A stretch of 64,000 nucleotides of DNA from Davidsoniella eucalypti (GCA_004009845.1 RMBW01000006.1:372001-436000), one strand, 5' to 3'; counted from the stretch's first letter, positions 10,956 to 24,925 are shown. Notes: generated by a model from the sequence alone, not told the origin. Numbers and translations are program-made.

Positions 10956-12531
10956 ATGGCGCTATTCCAGCCTACGGACAACAGCACCACGGGCGGAGGT
11001 GAAGATCTCGTGCCGGTTCATATAGCCAACCGAGCCTGGGTCACTCGTGTTACAACTTCAGCATGCTTTGGCATCGCGATTGTGGCTGTCGGCTGCCGAA
11101 TATATTCTCGTTATTGGCTTTTACATCGCATGGGCCTTGACGATTTGTTTGCAATTCTGACACTAGTGAGTTATTACAGATGATTAGATTGGCTTAGACA
11201 TGGCACTAATATGTTTTGTTTTTAGCTTTTACTGATTGCCATGGGCATCACGATGCTCGCCATGTGTAACTACGGCATGGGCAAGCATGTGCAATCTCTC
11301 GACCCTGACAAGACATGGCTATATCAGCGAGTAAGTACACACAGTACAGGTCGTCAGTGGCACTTCTATCAATATACTAACAACCTTTTTTATCTACTAC
11401 ATATAGACCTTTTATGTCCACATTGTCATGTATGCCAGCGTACTTCTAACCCTCAAACTCACGTTCCTTTTCCAATATTATCGCGTGTTAGCAATTCAGC
11501 ATATGCGCATCTGGTATATACTTGCCATTGCTGTCATTTCGGCCTGGGGAATCTCTCAGATCATCTTAGCAGCCATGTGGTGTATTCCCATCCAAGGCCT
11601 TTGGGACAAAAGCATTTCGGCTCACTGCGTTCCGCTATATCCACGCGTATATATCAACGCCGGCGGTAACATCATCACGGACGTCATTGTCTATGTTCTG
11701 CCTCTCCCAGCAATCTGGACGCTCAACGTACCAACAGGCCAGAAGTTCCTGTTGCTGTTTATCTTCTCCCTAGGCTTTTTGTAAGTGCCACCGTAACCCT
11801 GATGGTTAGGGTTGCCGCTTACTAACAGGAACAGAACCGTCTCTATCTCTATAATCCGCATCAAGTACCTCAACGCGTCGCCCGACTTTACCTGGTCTAA
11901 TGTTGAAGGCTCCGCCTGGTCTTTCGCTGAAGTGACGAGCGGCCTTGTTTGCGCCTGTCTACCGACTTTCAAGCCAATATTCTCACAGTGTTTCCCGGCA
12001 CTGCGGCTTCGCATTACGCACAAAGTCCGACCAAACAACAACGGCAATAGCAACTCAGAGAACTTCCTTTTACCCAAGTCGTATCTTACGCGTGTACATC
12101 GCTCGACCAACATCACAAATACAGCGGACGCCGGTACCATGTCCACGCGCTATCTGACGAGAAATTGTAGCCATGAGGGCTTGGCTCAAAAACTAGGTCG
12201 GTGTCCAGATCCGCCGCCGATGTCGAGCCGTGTCCCTGTGTACCAGCATGATATACCGTTTTTTGCACAAACACAGACACATACGCAACCCCAGCTTCGG
12301 ACGAATACACAACCTGCACAGCAGATATCCAATGAGACGCTGAATCCATGGGGATATGTGATGGAACAGGGCCTTGACACGGTGGCAGAAGCCCGTATGC
12401 TCCAGACACAGCACGACCTAGGACTGGCAACGATGACACGAACGGATATCCGGGCTGTAGCACGTAAAGGAAGCGTTCCGCATGAAGGGACGATTAAGGT
12501 CGAGTGTGATGTTGTTATGACGACGAAGTGA
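10956..12531 (+). CDS. PTH11-like fungal rhodopsin-domain membrane protein
   Basis: Four exons: 10956-11165, 11226-11330, 11407-11780 and 11835-12531, with introns of 60, 76 and 54 bp. The last acceptor could be 11828 instead of 11834, both in frame; I prefer 11834 because the CTAAC branch would otherwise touch the AG. The product is about 461 residues. It has a short extracellular N-terminus (NST sequon), seven predicted helices, the GLDDLFAILTL block after helix 1-2, NYGMGKHVQSL, the disulfide-type Cys of MWCIPIQGLWD and AHCVPLYPRVYINAGGNIITDVIVYVLPLP, and a cytoplasmic tail of about 190 residues. This is the fungal rhodopsin-domain (PTH11-like, CFEM-less) family of putative surface receptors. 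The ligand is unknown. Confidence 0.88.
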
Positions 12532-12653
12532 AAAATCAATGAATAATGAATCACAGGGCTACTAGTTTCTTGATGTCTGTCTGTTGATCTATCTGTTCCT
12601 TCCTATAGCCTCCATGACGCCTGTTTATCGCCTGTCTTCTTTATAGCTACATA

Positions 12654-13817
12654 CTATAGCTTGCCCTTCTGCGCACTTCGCATTTGCTGCGCACTACGCA
12701 AGAGCGCATAGAGCGCCTGCAATCTTGGCATCTCAACGCCCCTCTCTCTTGCAATGCGCACCGGATTTCCTAGGATCACCTCGATCTCGAGACGTCGCCC
12801 AGCTTCCCAGTCCAGCAGCATACTCGGCCGAGCGCCCTTGTTTCTGTCTGTGCTGGCCAAGATGGCATCGGGTGTCGCCAGCTCAGGTGGGAACTCGCGG
12901 CCCAGGATAGCCGGCACAGCAGCGCGGATCTCGTCCATGACGCCACGGAGATGCAGACGCAGCTCGTCATCGGATGCCATGTCAGCGTTGCCGCGGCCAC
13001 CGCTGAGCACGGCTGACGGGTTCATGGCTGCATTGATGCACAGTTTGTGCCAACGCACTAGTTGCAGCCCAACCTCATCATGCGGTTCAGCATCCGCGAT
13101 ACCGCCTAGTTCACGCCACCAGCGTGTTGTCTTGTTCACAGCTTCAGTTCCCTTCTGTGTTAACAGCTTTGTCTGATTCATATCTGCTGCCACCGGCTTA
13201 GTCGAAGACGACGATAATGTGGGGTCGCCACGTCCATCCGTATACGGCCCAAGGCTTATCCGCGTCCAGCGGTTCTGCCGGATCACGCCGGGCTCTATTT
13301 GCTCGGCGCTTATCACTGTGACACCACTAACGATTGGGTTTGTCGGGAACCGCTTGCGATATGGCGCCTCGACGCCCACTCCATTCTGAATCAGAACCAG
13401 TGCCGTGACGCCCGAAGAGACCAGAGGCGCCACTGTGGCTGAGTCGTCACTGACATCTGGTAGGGCTTTAGTGGCCACAACCACAAAATCCCAGACAAAA
13501 TCGCTAGCTATGGCGGCTTCTGCGGCGGCTGTAGCCGAGGGATATGTTGCAGTTGGCTTGAACACGTAGTCACCAAAGGATCTTGTCTGAAGACGGACAC
13601 CGTTAGCCTGTAGCGCAGCGTAGTTTGACCGTGCTACGAGAGAGACATTGATGCCTTTAGAGGGCTGTTGATAGAACAGTTAGTATCATAGACAGATAGA
13701 TAATGCATGCATATAACCGCAAGCAAAACGCACATGATGCAACCGCGACGCATAGAAACAGCCGACGGCGCCAGCTCCAACAAACACAATGTTCACGGGC
13801 TTCTTTGGTGTAGCCAT
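12654..13817 (-). CDS. 2-dehydropantoate 2-reductase (ketopantoate reductase family)
   Basis: Two exons: 13817-13734 (28 codons) and 13664-12654. The intron 13733-13665 has GTGCGT and CAACAG ends, phase 0. The product is 364 residues. The N-terminus carries the Rossmann NADPH loop VGAGAVG (13-19). Further motifs are VVATKA, LIQNGVGVEAP, and the C-terminal catalytic block RWHKLCINAAMNPSAVLSGG with its conserved Lys and Asn. It reduces ketopantoate to pantoate in pantothenate and CoA synthesis, or acts on a related 2-oxo acid; fungi have several paralogues and I cannot tell which this is. A Ser/Thr-rich insert (about 190-215 from the start) sits between the two domains. It is the left boundary of the 15 kb gene-free region. 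Confidence 0.9.
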
Positions 13818-15874
13818 GACAACTCCAAGTAGTAACCTTGTCAATATGCTACAGCTAATTCTGGGGGACCTATAGTCATGGATAGAATCACATTACCATC
13901 AGTTAGCGCATAATGCCAAATCATCACGTTCATGTTTACCAAGTCCATTTCGTCCTTCTCTCTGCACTCTAACTAGCATAAGCTCAAGCGATACCGAGCG
14001 TGAGAATGGGCCCCAACAAGAGCCAAGACCAGATCGTGAAGTAACTCTATGCAAACAAGCAATTCATTCATCGTACCTTTCTATAGCTTATGACGTTGAA
14101 GGAAGGATTTCAATGATCACGAGGCAAAATCGGCGTCAAAAAAAAACAACCGGCCGAGCTTAAAATCGGAGGAAAACAGTAAATGGTAATGATAATAATA
14201 GATAAAAGGGCCGGAAGAATGAATAATGTCAATCATAGACAATGAGCGAGAGTCGCAATGGCTCCGCGCTTCTGATGTCATCTGTGTCCCTTCCCTTTTC
14301 CTAGCAATTGCAACATCTTGGCTGGCGACGTTGTTTGGTCACGTGAAGTGAAGTCTACAACCAAACTCGGACTGGTGGCTTCTTGTTATTTTTGTCCCAT
14401 GGATTCATTCGGATTCATTTTGCTTTGTAATAATTTGGTTTACCTAAAGTTTGACGCTACGAAGAAGCAAATAACGAGTTTCGAATTTCAGTAAACTCCA
14501 AGTCGCAAAAGTCCGACATTTCCAATTCATCTCGGCAAAAAGCCAAATTCAATTATTATGGCAATTGGGAATATAGAAAAGAAAAGAAAAAAAAAAAAAT
14601 GTAACCACAGCTGATTCCCGGCCTTTCGTAGATGATCAAAATGACATCTCAAAGCCAGGTGCCCAGCGTCGGGTCTCTTTAGAAAAGTTTGTCTATGCCA
14701 GCACGTAGAAAAGCAGCCATTGTTTGGATGAACAAGTGATTACTGAATAGTGAAGCCTCCGAAGAGAAATCACGAACTGGCAAAGGGTGGCGAGAAGAGA
14801 TATATACTACGGTCTACTTGCCCATGTCTTCAGCCCCAGCAAAGCAAAGATACCCAAAGATAGAATGGAAACTCGACTATTTATCTCTAGGAGAGATAAG
14901 TCCATAGTTGATGGAGCCGTATCGAGGTTTCAATCTTCGATTTTCGGGGGTTTTTGATGAAAAACTTGCAGAATTGCAGCTGCTCGACATGACCAGGAGG
15001 GAAGATTAGAGAGAGTTGTAGGAGGCAGAGTTTGCTACAGTACTCAATTCTTTATAGATCACATAAGTGGATACCTTGCCACTTGTTGACACCTGTGTAT
15101 TCACAGCTCTTTCTTTTCTTATTAACGCCTGAGGCCAAAGTCAAGGGTTAGTGTTTCATGGTTAACCCTACTTGATTGATAGTTATCACATATAACATCT
15201 GACATAGCACTTAGATCTACAATTATTTGACGAACGCAAATATAGTAATAGCACATAGTACAAAGAAAGCTCCCTTCGTCGTATATACACGTTTTAGGCA
15301 GATCTACATATCTAAGTTAGCCAATAAAAGACCATGACGTTATAGTAAGCTATATATGACTAGCCAAAGTGCAAGCCAAAAGCACCATAGTAGACCCTAT
15401 TTAGAATCAAACTTGGACCGGCCTGGGTGATTTTAGAAACACAAAAAACAGGTAATCCCTCTTCTTCCATCTGGATATCTGAGATTTGGGATTTGGGGCT
15501 GGGATTTAGAAGTGCGGAGGTGGAGGAAGGACAAGAAATCAAGAGAAAAGAAAGACTAAGCCAAAGTATGGAAAGGAATAGAGGCATGTGAAGGAAGCTA
15601 TGCAATGCATATTTGAAAGCCAACAAACCAATCTAGGCAAGGCACTTTCGATTACAATTCATGAATCATGTGGCTTGAATACCATAGTAAGGCAAGGAGC
15701 CCGGGAAGCCAGATATCTCGTCTTTGTCTCTAGTTAACGAGGGGAAAAGAAATCGCTTCGCCCTACTATGGTTGAATGTCCAAGAGCCAAGAGTCATTTT
15801 TTGCGTTATTTGCATCTTTTTTTTCTTTCTGGTTAGGCTATTGTTGTAGCACCGCCGCTATAGTGCATTTTACA

Positions 15875-15900
15875 TTTGCATTTGCATCTGCATCTGCATC
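15875..15900. repeat. Hexanucleotide repeat (TTTGCA/TCTGCA)n
   Basis: About four to five units of TTTGCA changing to TCTGCA. It creates the Cys/Arg/Lys alternation in a spurious minus-strand frame. Confidence 0.8.
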
Positions 15901-18494
15901 TAACATTATAAGGCGTCATGGCACGGATGCTAAATATTCGAGCACTGAGTTTAGAACCCAGGCCGTATGAGGCCGCCTCATTCCACCAAAGACGAAGAAC
16001 GGGGAGCAAGACAGCTTTGCCTATCAATGGATTTGGGGGTTGAAGGAGGAGGAGAAGGGGGAGAAGGAGATTAAAGCCTCCCCTCATTCTCTCTTCGCCT
16101 CTCCTCTGCAAGAAGAAGAAGAAAGGGCAGCGGGATGACCATTGATACCACCAAAAACCCGGTAAAAAAAGCATGAAATAAATATTTTCATAGCTAAAAT
16201 ACAACATAGAATGCAGTAAGGCGAGCGGTGGACTGTGCAATGTTGCCAAAACCCAGCTTGCATCTGTATAGATAAGAACGCAAGAACACTAAGCCAAAAT
16301 TCTCTGCTACTACTATATTGCCTTGCCTGTCCACATGGCTACTTAATCCGTGCTGAGCTAAGAGGGGAAGAAAAAGAAAAAAAAGGAGGGGTTCGTTAAC
16401 AACGTTGGATGGAATGGGGGGATCGATGGTTAGCATGGATGAGAAGTTTGTATGTAAAATATGCAATGCAATGCCGTTGAATGAATGGGCTCAAATTGGG
16501 GAATATCAAGAACGACAAGCCGCTATTTCTGCCGGCAACACTACTGCAATGTAGACATTGTAACATTGTACGTATTAGGTTGTGTCTCTTCCAGCTAGCT
16601 TTGATACGTAAGATAGGAGCTTGGGCTCGACATTGTATCTGTAGTGACTATCATATATCGGCCTTGTTATCGGTATCGGTGTCGATATCAAGTGTGTAAT
16701 TGTATGATATAGATAGTGGACGTACATATTTGTATGTCAACGTGGGTGTGAGCGTGGGAGTGATGTGGGCAGAACTGAGCTTGGCGTATATTATATACAC
16801 TCTATCGTAAACTACCACTTCTACTACTAGTAATTTCAGTTCAGGTGATCATATCCCGCTAGCTATGTTTATATATGAGCTAACAGAGACAGGTAAGCAA
16901 ATCAATAAGTGGGTTGTTTCATTCAGAGGGGTCACCACCATAACCGTTATCACGAGTGGACTCACAGCCGTGAAATAAAGTATAGTTAGTAAAAAGTACA
17001 GGAAAGATCTCGACAGCATTCAACTGCTATGTATGTACAGATGTATAAACAGTGCGGAATTTCCGTGATTCTTTCTAATATCTAGTTTCTAGACTACTGC
17101 ACGAAGCCAAAACAGTCAATGTCAGCCCGTGTCTTTGGGGTCTTAGAAGCCCTCCAGTGTCACATTGAGCCAGAGGAACCAAAAGAAAATGAAGAAATAA
17201 ATAAAGAAAACCTATAGCGGACTAGAACTATAGCATAAGGTGCTCTTATCATCCTTATGTCATACAAGCAACATATTATTATATGACGATGGAAATCGGA
17301 TTCATTGAAAACAGAAGTTGATGCGAGGACTACCCACGACTGATACTTCCCTTTTTCTTGGTCTTTGGATAAAAAAAGGCCTTCGAAGTTCCATCGACGA
17401 ATGCTTTCTTTTTGCCACTTCGGTACGCTGAAACCAATAACAACAATGAAAGGAACAGAGCTAACAAATCTATCCCCCATATTATGTAGCATGTTGTCTT
17501 AAGATTAGAAGTCCAGAAAAGAACGCCCGAAGAATTCAGATTCAAACGCGGCTTAGCTAACTGCTATTACATACATATAGTAAATTCGCCTCTTTATTCC
17601 GGGTGAGTTCGACCCATACTAAGCTTTGTTTTCTTCTTTCTTCTATTTCTTGTCAATTGCACGTTAGTGTGATAGCTGTCACTAGGTGAAATAAACAGTA
17701 ACTAAGACCCGAAATATACTCTTGGCATTTTCCAAAAATCAACTACTCTGTCCCGAGATTTCACAATATAATTCAAGCTCATTCAGCACTATCAACTAAT
17801 TCCTGAGAGATCAAATGGAAATACAGAATAACGGAACGGGTCGTGGCTAAAGTCAACTCACAAACTAGCCATTGCGAATCAGGGTACCATCCCTCTCCGT
17901 CGGTTTTCCTCGATATACTGCTAGCGAGTTACAATTACAGCTTAGTAGCCGTCCCCTGCTAGCTTTTACCTATAGGTAACGTACTTCGATATTGTCTCTT
18001 CGTTCCTCTTATTGTTTAGTCAACTAATCATCGTGGCTTGTTCTAGGCTGTTAGTCACTTCATTTACAACCAAGCCGAAATCATACAGGCAACTATGGGG
18101 TAATGGAAACATATGTAGTTAGATGCTTACATATGAGAAAGTACGGTAATAATGAAAGTGGCAATACCAAATGACAGGATTATACCAGGATTATGGTGGG
18201 ATGATTACTACAATATGAAAACGACGCGGTGACTTTACAGCTTTACATACATACAGGTGGCAATCAAGGTACATAGTAAACGGACCAACCTATCAAGCAT
18301 ATCAACTAGTCCTATCTGATAGCAAATGAGAGGCATCTCCGTAAATTCCCATGTTCCATGCTATGCAGAATTATGGCGTCAATCATCTCTATTTCCTATG
18401 TCTTTGGCCAATTCGTTAAAATTATCCATCAATTAAAGCACGTCAACCAAGTAGCGAGAAGAACTAAGCCAACTTGAGTAATACGAATCAAATA

Positions 18495-18509
18495 CCCCCC
18501 CCCCCCCCC
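18495..18509. repeat. Poly-C run of 15
   Basis: Fifteen consecutive C on the plus strand. Runs of G/C this long are rare in AT-leaning fungal intergenic DNA and are prone to length error in sequencing. Confidence 0.9.
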
Positions 18510-19110
18510 AGGAATTATCATGTGTGCTTTTGCCTAGTTTCCAAAGTGCGGTCGTTTTCCTCTTTGGACTCTCGGTGGTCAACAAGTAAAGATTGCGTCT
18601 TCATTACCTTGAAGTATGAACACATGTTAAGTCGTTAGCTTCGTTATGACAGATTGGGAAAAGAAGAGAGAAACACGCTTTCTCCGAGCAAACCCCCATA
18701 CTAAATCATCAGTCTAGTCTATCAGAAAATCACTATATTGAGACGAATATACAACCATTGTATGTGAACAGTCACACAGACCAACTCTATCAAGCTAACT
18801 GGATGGATTGTAATACCAAGCATGTTTTTTGGGGGCCGGCTTGCTATCTATCTATCAATCAGCCTTAATCCCCAAAAAGTACCACAAAGTTTTTTGGAGA
18901 CTGGTCACAAGCACGTAGTGGGAAATCTCAAAAAGAGACAATAATTTCATACTCTCCTAATGTGACTATGATTTTAGCTTTCCGTGTTTGGGGTTCTTTC
19001 TATCGCTAACTATCAAGTTTGTCTGAAATGTGTATATTCGGCATCATCGGAGCCGGTGGGTATAGCTGTAGTTGTATATAATACTTGAAGTCTCGTTTAC
19101 GCATGCTATA

Positions 19111-19120
19111 GTGACGTCAC
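19111..19120. promoter_or_regulatory. Perfect CRE palindrome GTGACGTCAC
   Basis: A ten-base perfect palindrome containing TGACGTCA, the consensus of ATF/CREB-type bZIP factors. It lies inside the gene-free region, about 5.3 kb from the reductase start and 9.9 kb from the copper-fist start, so its target is unclear. Confidence 0.45.
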
Positions 19121-19384
19121 ATCACTTTGTCATGTGTTCTTGGTCTTAAACATACGAAAGAATTGTACAAAATATTTCCCGAATGCTGCAATATACAGCC
19201 ATGTCGTCGTTGGCCTCGCTTAGGGTTAGCACATATGTGCACGATATAAAAATGCAGACAAACCCTATATAATTTATTTGATTTATGATTTTAATGAAAG
19301 CTATTTTTATTCTGGTATCATTCTGAGTATATGCACGTCCCGGAGCTGTCGTATATTGAGCTTCCGAAATATCAGGGCTGACTC

Positions 19385-19411
19385 TTTTTTTTTTTTTTTT
19401 TTTTTTTTTTT
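19385..19411. repeat. Poly-T run of 27
   Basis: Uninterrupted T tract followed by CTTCCCCTTCC. It could be the A-tail of an old minus-strand retroposed sequence, but no target-site duplication is evident. Confidence 0.85.
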
Positions 19412-22400
19412 CTTCCCCTTCCTTTGCTTCTATGAGCTTTGACGTTTATTTTTGTGTTCCATTACTGAGATGAGACGGCAAAAAACAAAAAAAACTATAT
19501 CTTTGAATGCTAGTCAACCAAACTTTTTTAGATCTTGTCTCGCCCTGACTAATGATGACATGAAGATACGAATAGAAATAGGCCAAGACATTATTTCATT
19601 GTACTAATTTCTTCATACATGTGGAGTAGCCAAGTTGCAAAACTTGAACCTTCTTTGGGTTGTTCTCTCGCTCCGCTTCTAAAATGAACGAGATGTTAAT
19701 ATCATGTACTACAACATTACAGCATTAGCACTTGGACCTTTGACCTCAAGCAACAACACCACCACCAGTAAGTAGAGAACCTTCTCTTTCCCTTGTTTTT
19801 TTCAGGGCTTCTTCTAAGACTTCCTCTTGTCTCACAAATTAATGTATACCAAGAAAAAAAAAAAAGAAAAAAAAAGGGACGACTACCACATACAGCTATC
19901 ATAAACACGCAACAAGAACATCTTCCATATCGTCTGTGCTCATGATTCTTTCCTTCTCTATCCCCTCCCCTCTTCTCCAAATACAAGTGAGAAAGCTGCC
20001 CTAGTAGCTAGTAGTAACTTGACCCGAAAGAATAAATTTCAACTGCAGTGGTACCCTTCTTATGCACGCTCTAATCATACATCATCATAGCAACCAACAG
20101 CCTTACTTTTTTATGCTCTCTTTCTGTGTGGGATCTCTATCAAGTTCCCCTTGATGGTTTATTTATCTTTGCTCTTCCTTTAAATCCTGCCCTAAAAAGA
20201 CCTGCATGCTGTCGTTGCATCGTTGCACCAGCATGTTTTTCTCTCACATTCCTTAATGAACCTTACATATCTCCATACATATAAATAGGCAGCACAAGTT
20301 GTAGCCGCTCAGACAAACAAGACATTACTAGACCTGTCGTTTGTATATATGTTACTGTCGTATAACTTAAGCCCTGTTTTTTTTTCTTTTCTTTTCTCTA
20401 CTCTAATGTCATTATCTGCAGGTTGGGGTGTAAGTCGACATGTGAAGGAACATATAGAAATGCACTGGTGATCATGAACCCCTCTTGGCTCCCGAGCCTC
20501 ACTCACTTATACTGCCCTTGAATTATTGGTGAAAAAAAAAAATCAAGCCTACCTTTTTTGCGTTGTTCCATTGCATATTTCGTGCCTATTACCACCATGC
20601 AAGATGGATATAATCTAAACTAAGCACAGCGGTGCAAAAGTTCCGTCATCAACTTTACGCATTCGCTAGTCGTCTATCTTGGCGATGTGTGCAAGAGCTA
20701 TGTCCTTGATTTTTTTTAGCATTCTTCTTTCGACTGCTGTTCTCTTTTCTACTCCAAGATCCTGCCGCTAGCCCTTCTTTATCAACAGCCTCGAATATAA
20801 ACATGTCACACGTACAGGCTGTGTATCCTGATGGCATATCGCAACGAGCCCTTGATGAATCAAAGAGTAACGTGATGATCTCTGGCGTCGAGAATATATC
20901 CTGTCGTTGCTTCTGTGGATATTGTCTGTAACTCGGGACGTTGTGGCCATGATCTATTATTATTTATCATTAATCGGGTATGAACGGCGTTTCCTTTCGG
21001 AAACAAGAATACTATGATAAAATAAGCCTGAACCACGTCAAGAAAGCATACATATAAAATATATAATAACCCTTAGACCAACTGGCAACTTTGTAGATAA
21101 TTTACGTACGTACGCTATTTGCTAGTGCCGGAGAACGTCTAAGCCGAGCCTTTCAAATTGTTAACCAGTTCTTCCCCCATCCTTCCTTCCCTTGAGTTAT
21201 ATAATCATCTGGTTTTTTTATTAGCTGTACCTTGCTTTTTTCTTTTTCTTTTTCCTTACATACTTTGTCCGTATCGATAGAACGAGGAAAACAAACAAGA
21301 ATAGTTAACGAAGCCCACGTTACTTTCGTTCCCCGTTTCTCTTTTTTTGCCCTGATGATCAAAGTGAGAAAAAAAAAACGCTCTGGTCAAAAAAGACAGA
21401 CAAACATGGCATGAATGGAGAGTTAATCAAACTATAATCCGTACGGAACTCGCCACCGTAATAAGAAAATGCTTGAGAAAAGTATGGATATATTACTTGT
21501 TTCTCTCCACTATCAATGTATCTCTTTTTATTTTATATTTTATTTTTACGACACTGCGAATTGGATGCCCGTCGTACATTAGTATGTGTATTGATGTCAA
21601 GCGGACTAAACTGCCTGATATTTGAGTAGCCGAGCTTATCAAACGACCGCTAGGCCTACTTACTCTACTGATTGGCAGGATAACATGACTTGTTGGAAGG
21701 AGAAACAGAAAAGCTTTGTTCTTGCTCTTTGCGTCAAGGCTGGGACCTCGAGGTGGCCCGCATATAACACTTAGTAATCCAGGGACCAAGAACAGAACAG
21801 AGCATCCAGCAGCGAAAGCAACAGCGGAAAAAGAGCGTGTGCTTCTTTTTTTTCAGGGTACTTGCACCTGCACGTAATTTAACCAGGTTTTCCCATGTGG
21901 TTGTTAAGCCACTAAACAAGTTCAAAAGGGCAAAGTGCTGTTGACCAGAGCTTTCCTCATAGCTTTTTTTCTCTTTTTCTCTTTCTTTTCCCCCAAGGTA
22001 ATTAACGTATTATTGTGTATGTGCGTAACCAAAGCTATAGGAAATAAAATAAAAACCAATTAAAAACCCCGCTGTGTCCACCTGCGAGTCAAAGACCTAA
22101 CGGCATTGACGAACGGCATCTTAGCTTTTGTTTTTTGTTGCACATTTATTAGTGCCCATGTTATACTGTGACATAAGGTACTACATAACGACTAACACCA
22201 AAATAAGTCAGGAATAAGAGCCGCATCTTCCAATTCTAGACGGATAGCAAGCCATAGAAAAAAAAAGATCACCCGAGAACCCTGGAATCGAGACGGAGAA
22301 TCACCAAACTTTAACGAAAACGGCCACCTTTTTTTGTAGTCTTTTTCCGAGATCAAAGTCTCAAGGTAGATCAATACATATGGAAAGTCGTCCCCTTCCT

Positions 22401-22633
22401 TTTTCTTTTCGTTCATTATCCCCGTATGTTCGTCCTTCCAAGCCCGGCTTATCGGCGCATCAGAGGCGTGGTCGTTTCAAGTTTCCCTAGACAACATACG
22501 CTAAACGCGGGTCGCGGTCATAGCTTGCTGACCCAAATCTTGTTTTCTTTTTTTCCTTTTTCCTGTTTTTCTTCTTTTTTTTTTCTCCATCATTGGTGGT
22601 TACGATAGTTGCCAGTCTCGCTATGAAATAGAT

Positions 22634-22650
22634 TAGATAGATAGATAGAA
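22634..22650. repeat. (TAGA)n microsatellite
   Basis: About four units of TAGA following GAT. No associated gene. Confidence 0.75.
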
Positions 22651-24320
22651 ACATCACTGCGTTAGAAACGTAGACTAACAATCAAGTCAAGTGGCCACCG
22701 AAGTGGTATGCTCGTTCAGCTCTTTGTAGGACTTTCCGTTCGTTCTGATATGAAGTCTTCGAAGTGAAATGATAGCATGCTTTGCTTCTATATCTGGTAT
22801 TATCGTTGGCTGATATGCTTGTACATACACGAATGATAAACAATGACCATGTCCGTTGGTAAATCTATGTTCTTCAGATCAAACATGAAGCTAGCCGGTT
22901 TTAGATCTACGAATTTGAAATTCCTTAGACGATTGGTATGGCCATCGCGTAAGCTCTGCCGTTCAGTCATTGGTCGTTCTAGTCTACTAGGCCTGTCTTG
23001 TGTTCTCGCATAACTCTAGCAGATTCAAGTGCGAGGCCGACCTACTAACTATAGCGTGAAGTACGTCTCACAGACCTTGCGGACAGGAAAAAAAAAAGGA
23101 AATAGGAATCAAATCAACCGATACAACTACCAAAAAATCAAACAATCAAAAAGGAAAATTGTTTGTTGTTTTGCCTGGTCTGGTCGTGTCCCTCTTCTTC
23201 CCTAGGGCCTTTTTTTCTTATTGTTATCGTGGTGCTGTCTTTATTTTCCCCTAACAAGACAGCCAACTAGTCACACCAAATAACCACAGCCGCTAATTAT
23301 GAGAGCGCTAGGGCTTTCGCTTGTGCTTCGGGCTTAGACGGATTGTCTTCCAGGAGAATAGTTGAACCAAGAATAAGTACAATACTTAACTTGCCCTGTA
23401 AAAAGTGGATGTTGGTTGAGCTCTAGGCCTGCCCTTTTTTCTCGTCTTCATTTTCTTTTACCCTACTTTTGAATTCCAGCAGGGACTGACAAGGTTTGTT
23501 GACACTGACACACAACACAAAAAAGCTAGAACGTCCTGGTCGTTGCTTTGTTTGCGTGTATCAGCTTTGTCTCATCCGGACAGTCCTTCGTTTCCCTTTG
23601 GGACTCCCTTTCATAAAACAGATATCTCGTTCTTCGTTCTGGTACCTTTCTGGGCAAATAGCAAGATAATTAGTCTAGTCTCGCTCTAGTATTTCCACTT
23701 GAAGACATTCCTGGATAGTCGGTTTGTTGTTTGATGGCACAAAGCGGCGTTGTTCTAGATGTCCGTGACAGGAATAGCCCAGAAAACAGGGTCGGACGAC
23801 ACCTAGACCTAATATAGGAGTTGAACTGGAAATGAGAACGGGGAAGAGGGTTTGAATGGGGTCTTCCTTGGTGATGGTATTCGATGCTGTAATGGTACAT
23901 TGAACTTGAGATGGAACAAAGCACACAAATAGAGCGATCAGATTGAGAGAGAGTAGGAGAGAAACGTTGGTAGTTTGTTTTCAGCCTCGCATGCTTCTAT
24001 TTTTACACTCAACAACAGATTGAAACGTAAACGGAGAGATGAGAGACCGGGTGTCGGATCTTTGGTGTTTCTTGTTGTTTCTAGGACGTAGACATGGGCA
24101 ACAACTCTTGTAGGCTAGCAATAGTACGCAGACTAGGTTAGGGAGATGTTTCTGGATCTCTGGGCGATGATGCGGTTAATCCTGTGAATCATGAGCCTAG
24201 GCGAGAGCAAAAGTAAAGGGCACTCACTTGGACGAAGAAACTAGATGCGAGCTTTTGATACGACGATAGGACGGATGCAAGCCAGCACTAAGAGATAGGG
24301 AAAGAGTGTGGAGATAGATG

Positions 24321-24347
24321 CCTTAACATAGATATCTTAACATAGAT
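24321..24347. repeat. Duplicated CTTAACATAGAT, 14-bp period
   Basis: CTTAACATAGAT at 24322 and 24336, separated by two bases. It has the same 14-bp spacing as the larger tandem array 500 bp to the right, but a different unit. Confidence 0.6.
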
Positions 24348-24841
24348 AGGCGCCCCATATATTGGCGGTTTCGGTGTTGTAAACGAAGATAGGCAGAAGA
24401 CAACAAGGTTCATCATCGCTTGGACCCTGAGCTCAAGCCAAGACGATGCTTTTTTGGGGGTGCTCTTTCTGTTGGTGAATCTTGGTTTTGAAGATGATAT
24501 CGGTCCATTCTGGAGTTCTAGATTTCTCGATCATGATGAATTTATGACGATCTCTTTGTGCGAGATGACAGTTGGCCTGTGTTTTGTTGACATGTTGCAA
24601 GATAAACAGAAAAAAGAAATGGCAATTTCGTGGGCCTCGGGAAAATACCGGGCGAAGTGGTTAAACGCCAACCATATCATGTGTATTTAGCCATTACGGG
24701 GATATTACGATTGATGTGATTCAAAGAACCAGCAATGTCTTGATTTGGCAGGCGTGCAGACAACGGAAGGTGCAATAACGAAGATTTCCGTAGTTTCCAG
24801 TTATAAATCATGTCTGGTTGATATAGGCTATTTACTGTACA

Positions 24842-24925
24842 TAGTACATAGTATATAGTACATAGTATTTAGTACATAGTATTTAGTACATAGTATATAG
24901 TACATAGTACACAGTTCATAGTATG
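24842..24925. repeat. Six tandem copies of a 14-bp unit
   Basis: The unit is TAGTACATAGTAT plus A or T. Five near-identical copies and one diverged copy (CAGTTCATAGTATG) run in tandem; a further partial CATAGTACATAG precedes them. Each unit carries the palindrome GTAC. Function unknown. Confidence 0.85.

Noticed and set aside
15833..16249. 138-codon minus-strand frame rich in Leu, Phe and Cys/Arg alternation
   Set aside because: Made by poly-pyrimidine stretches and a hexanucleotide repeat; no domain.
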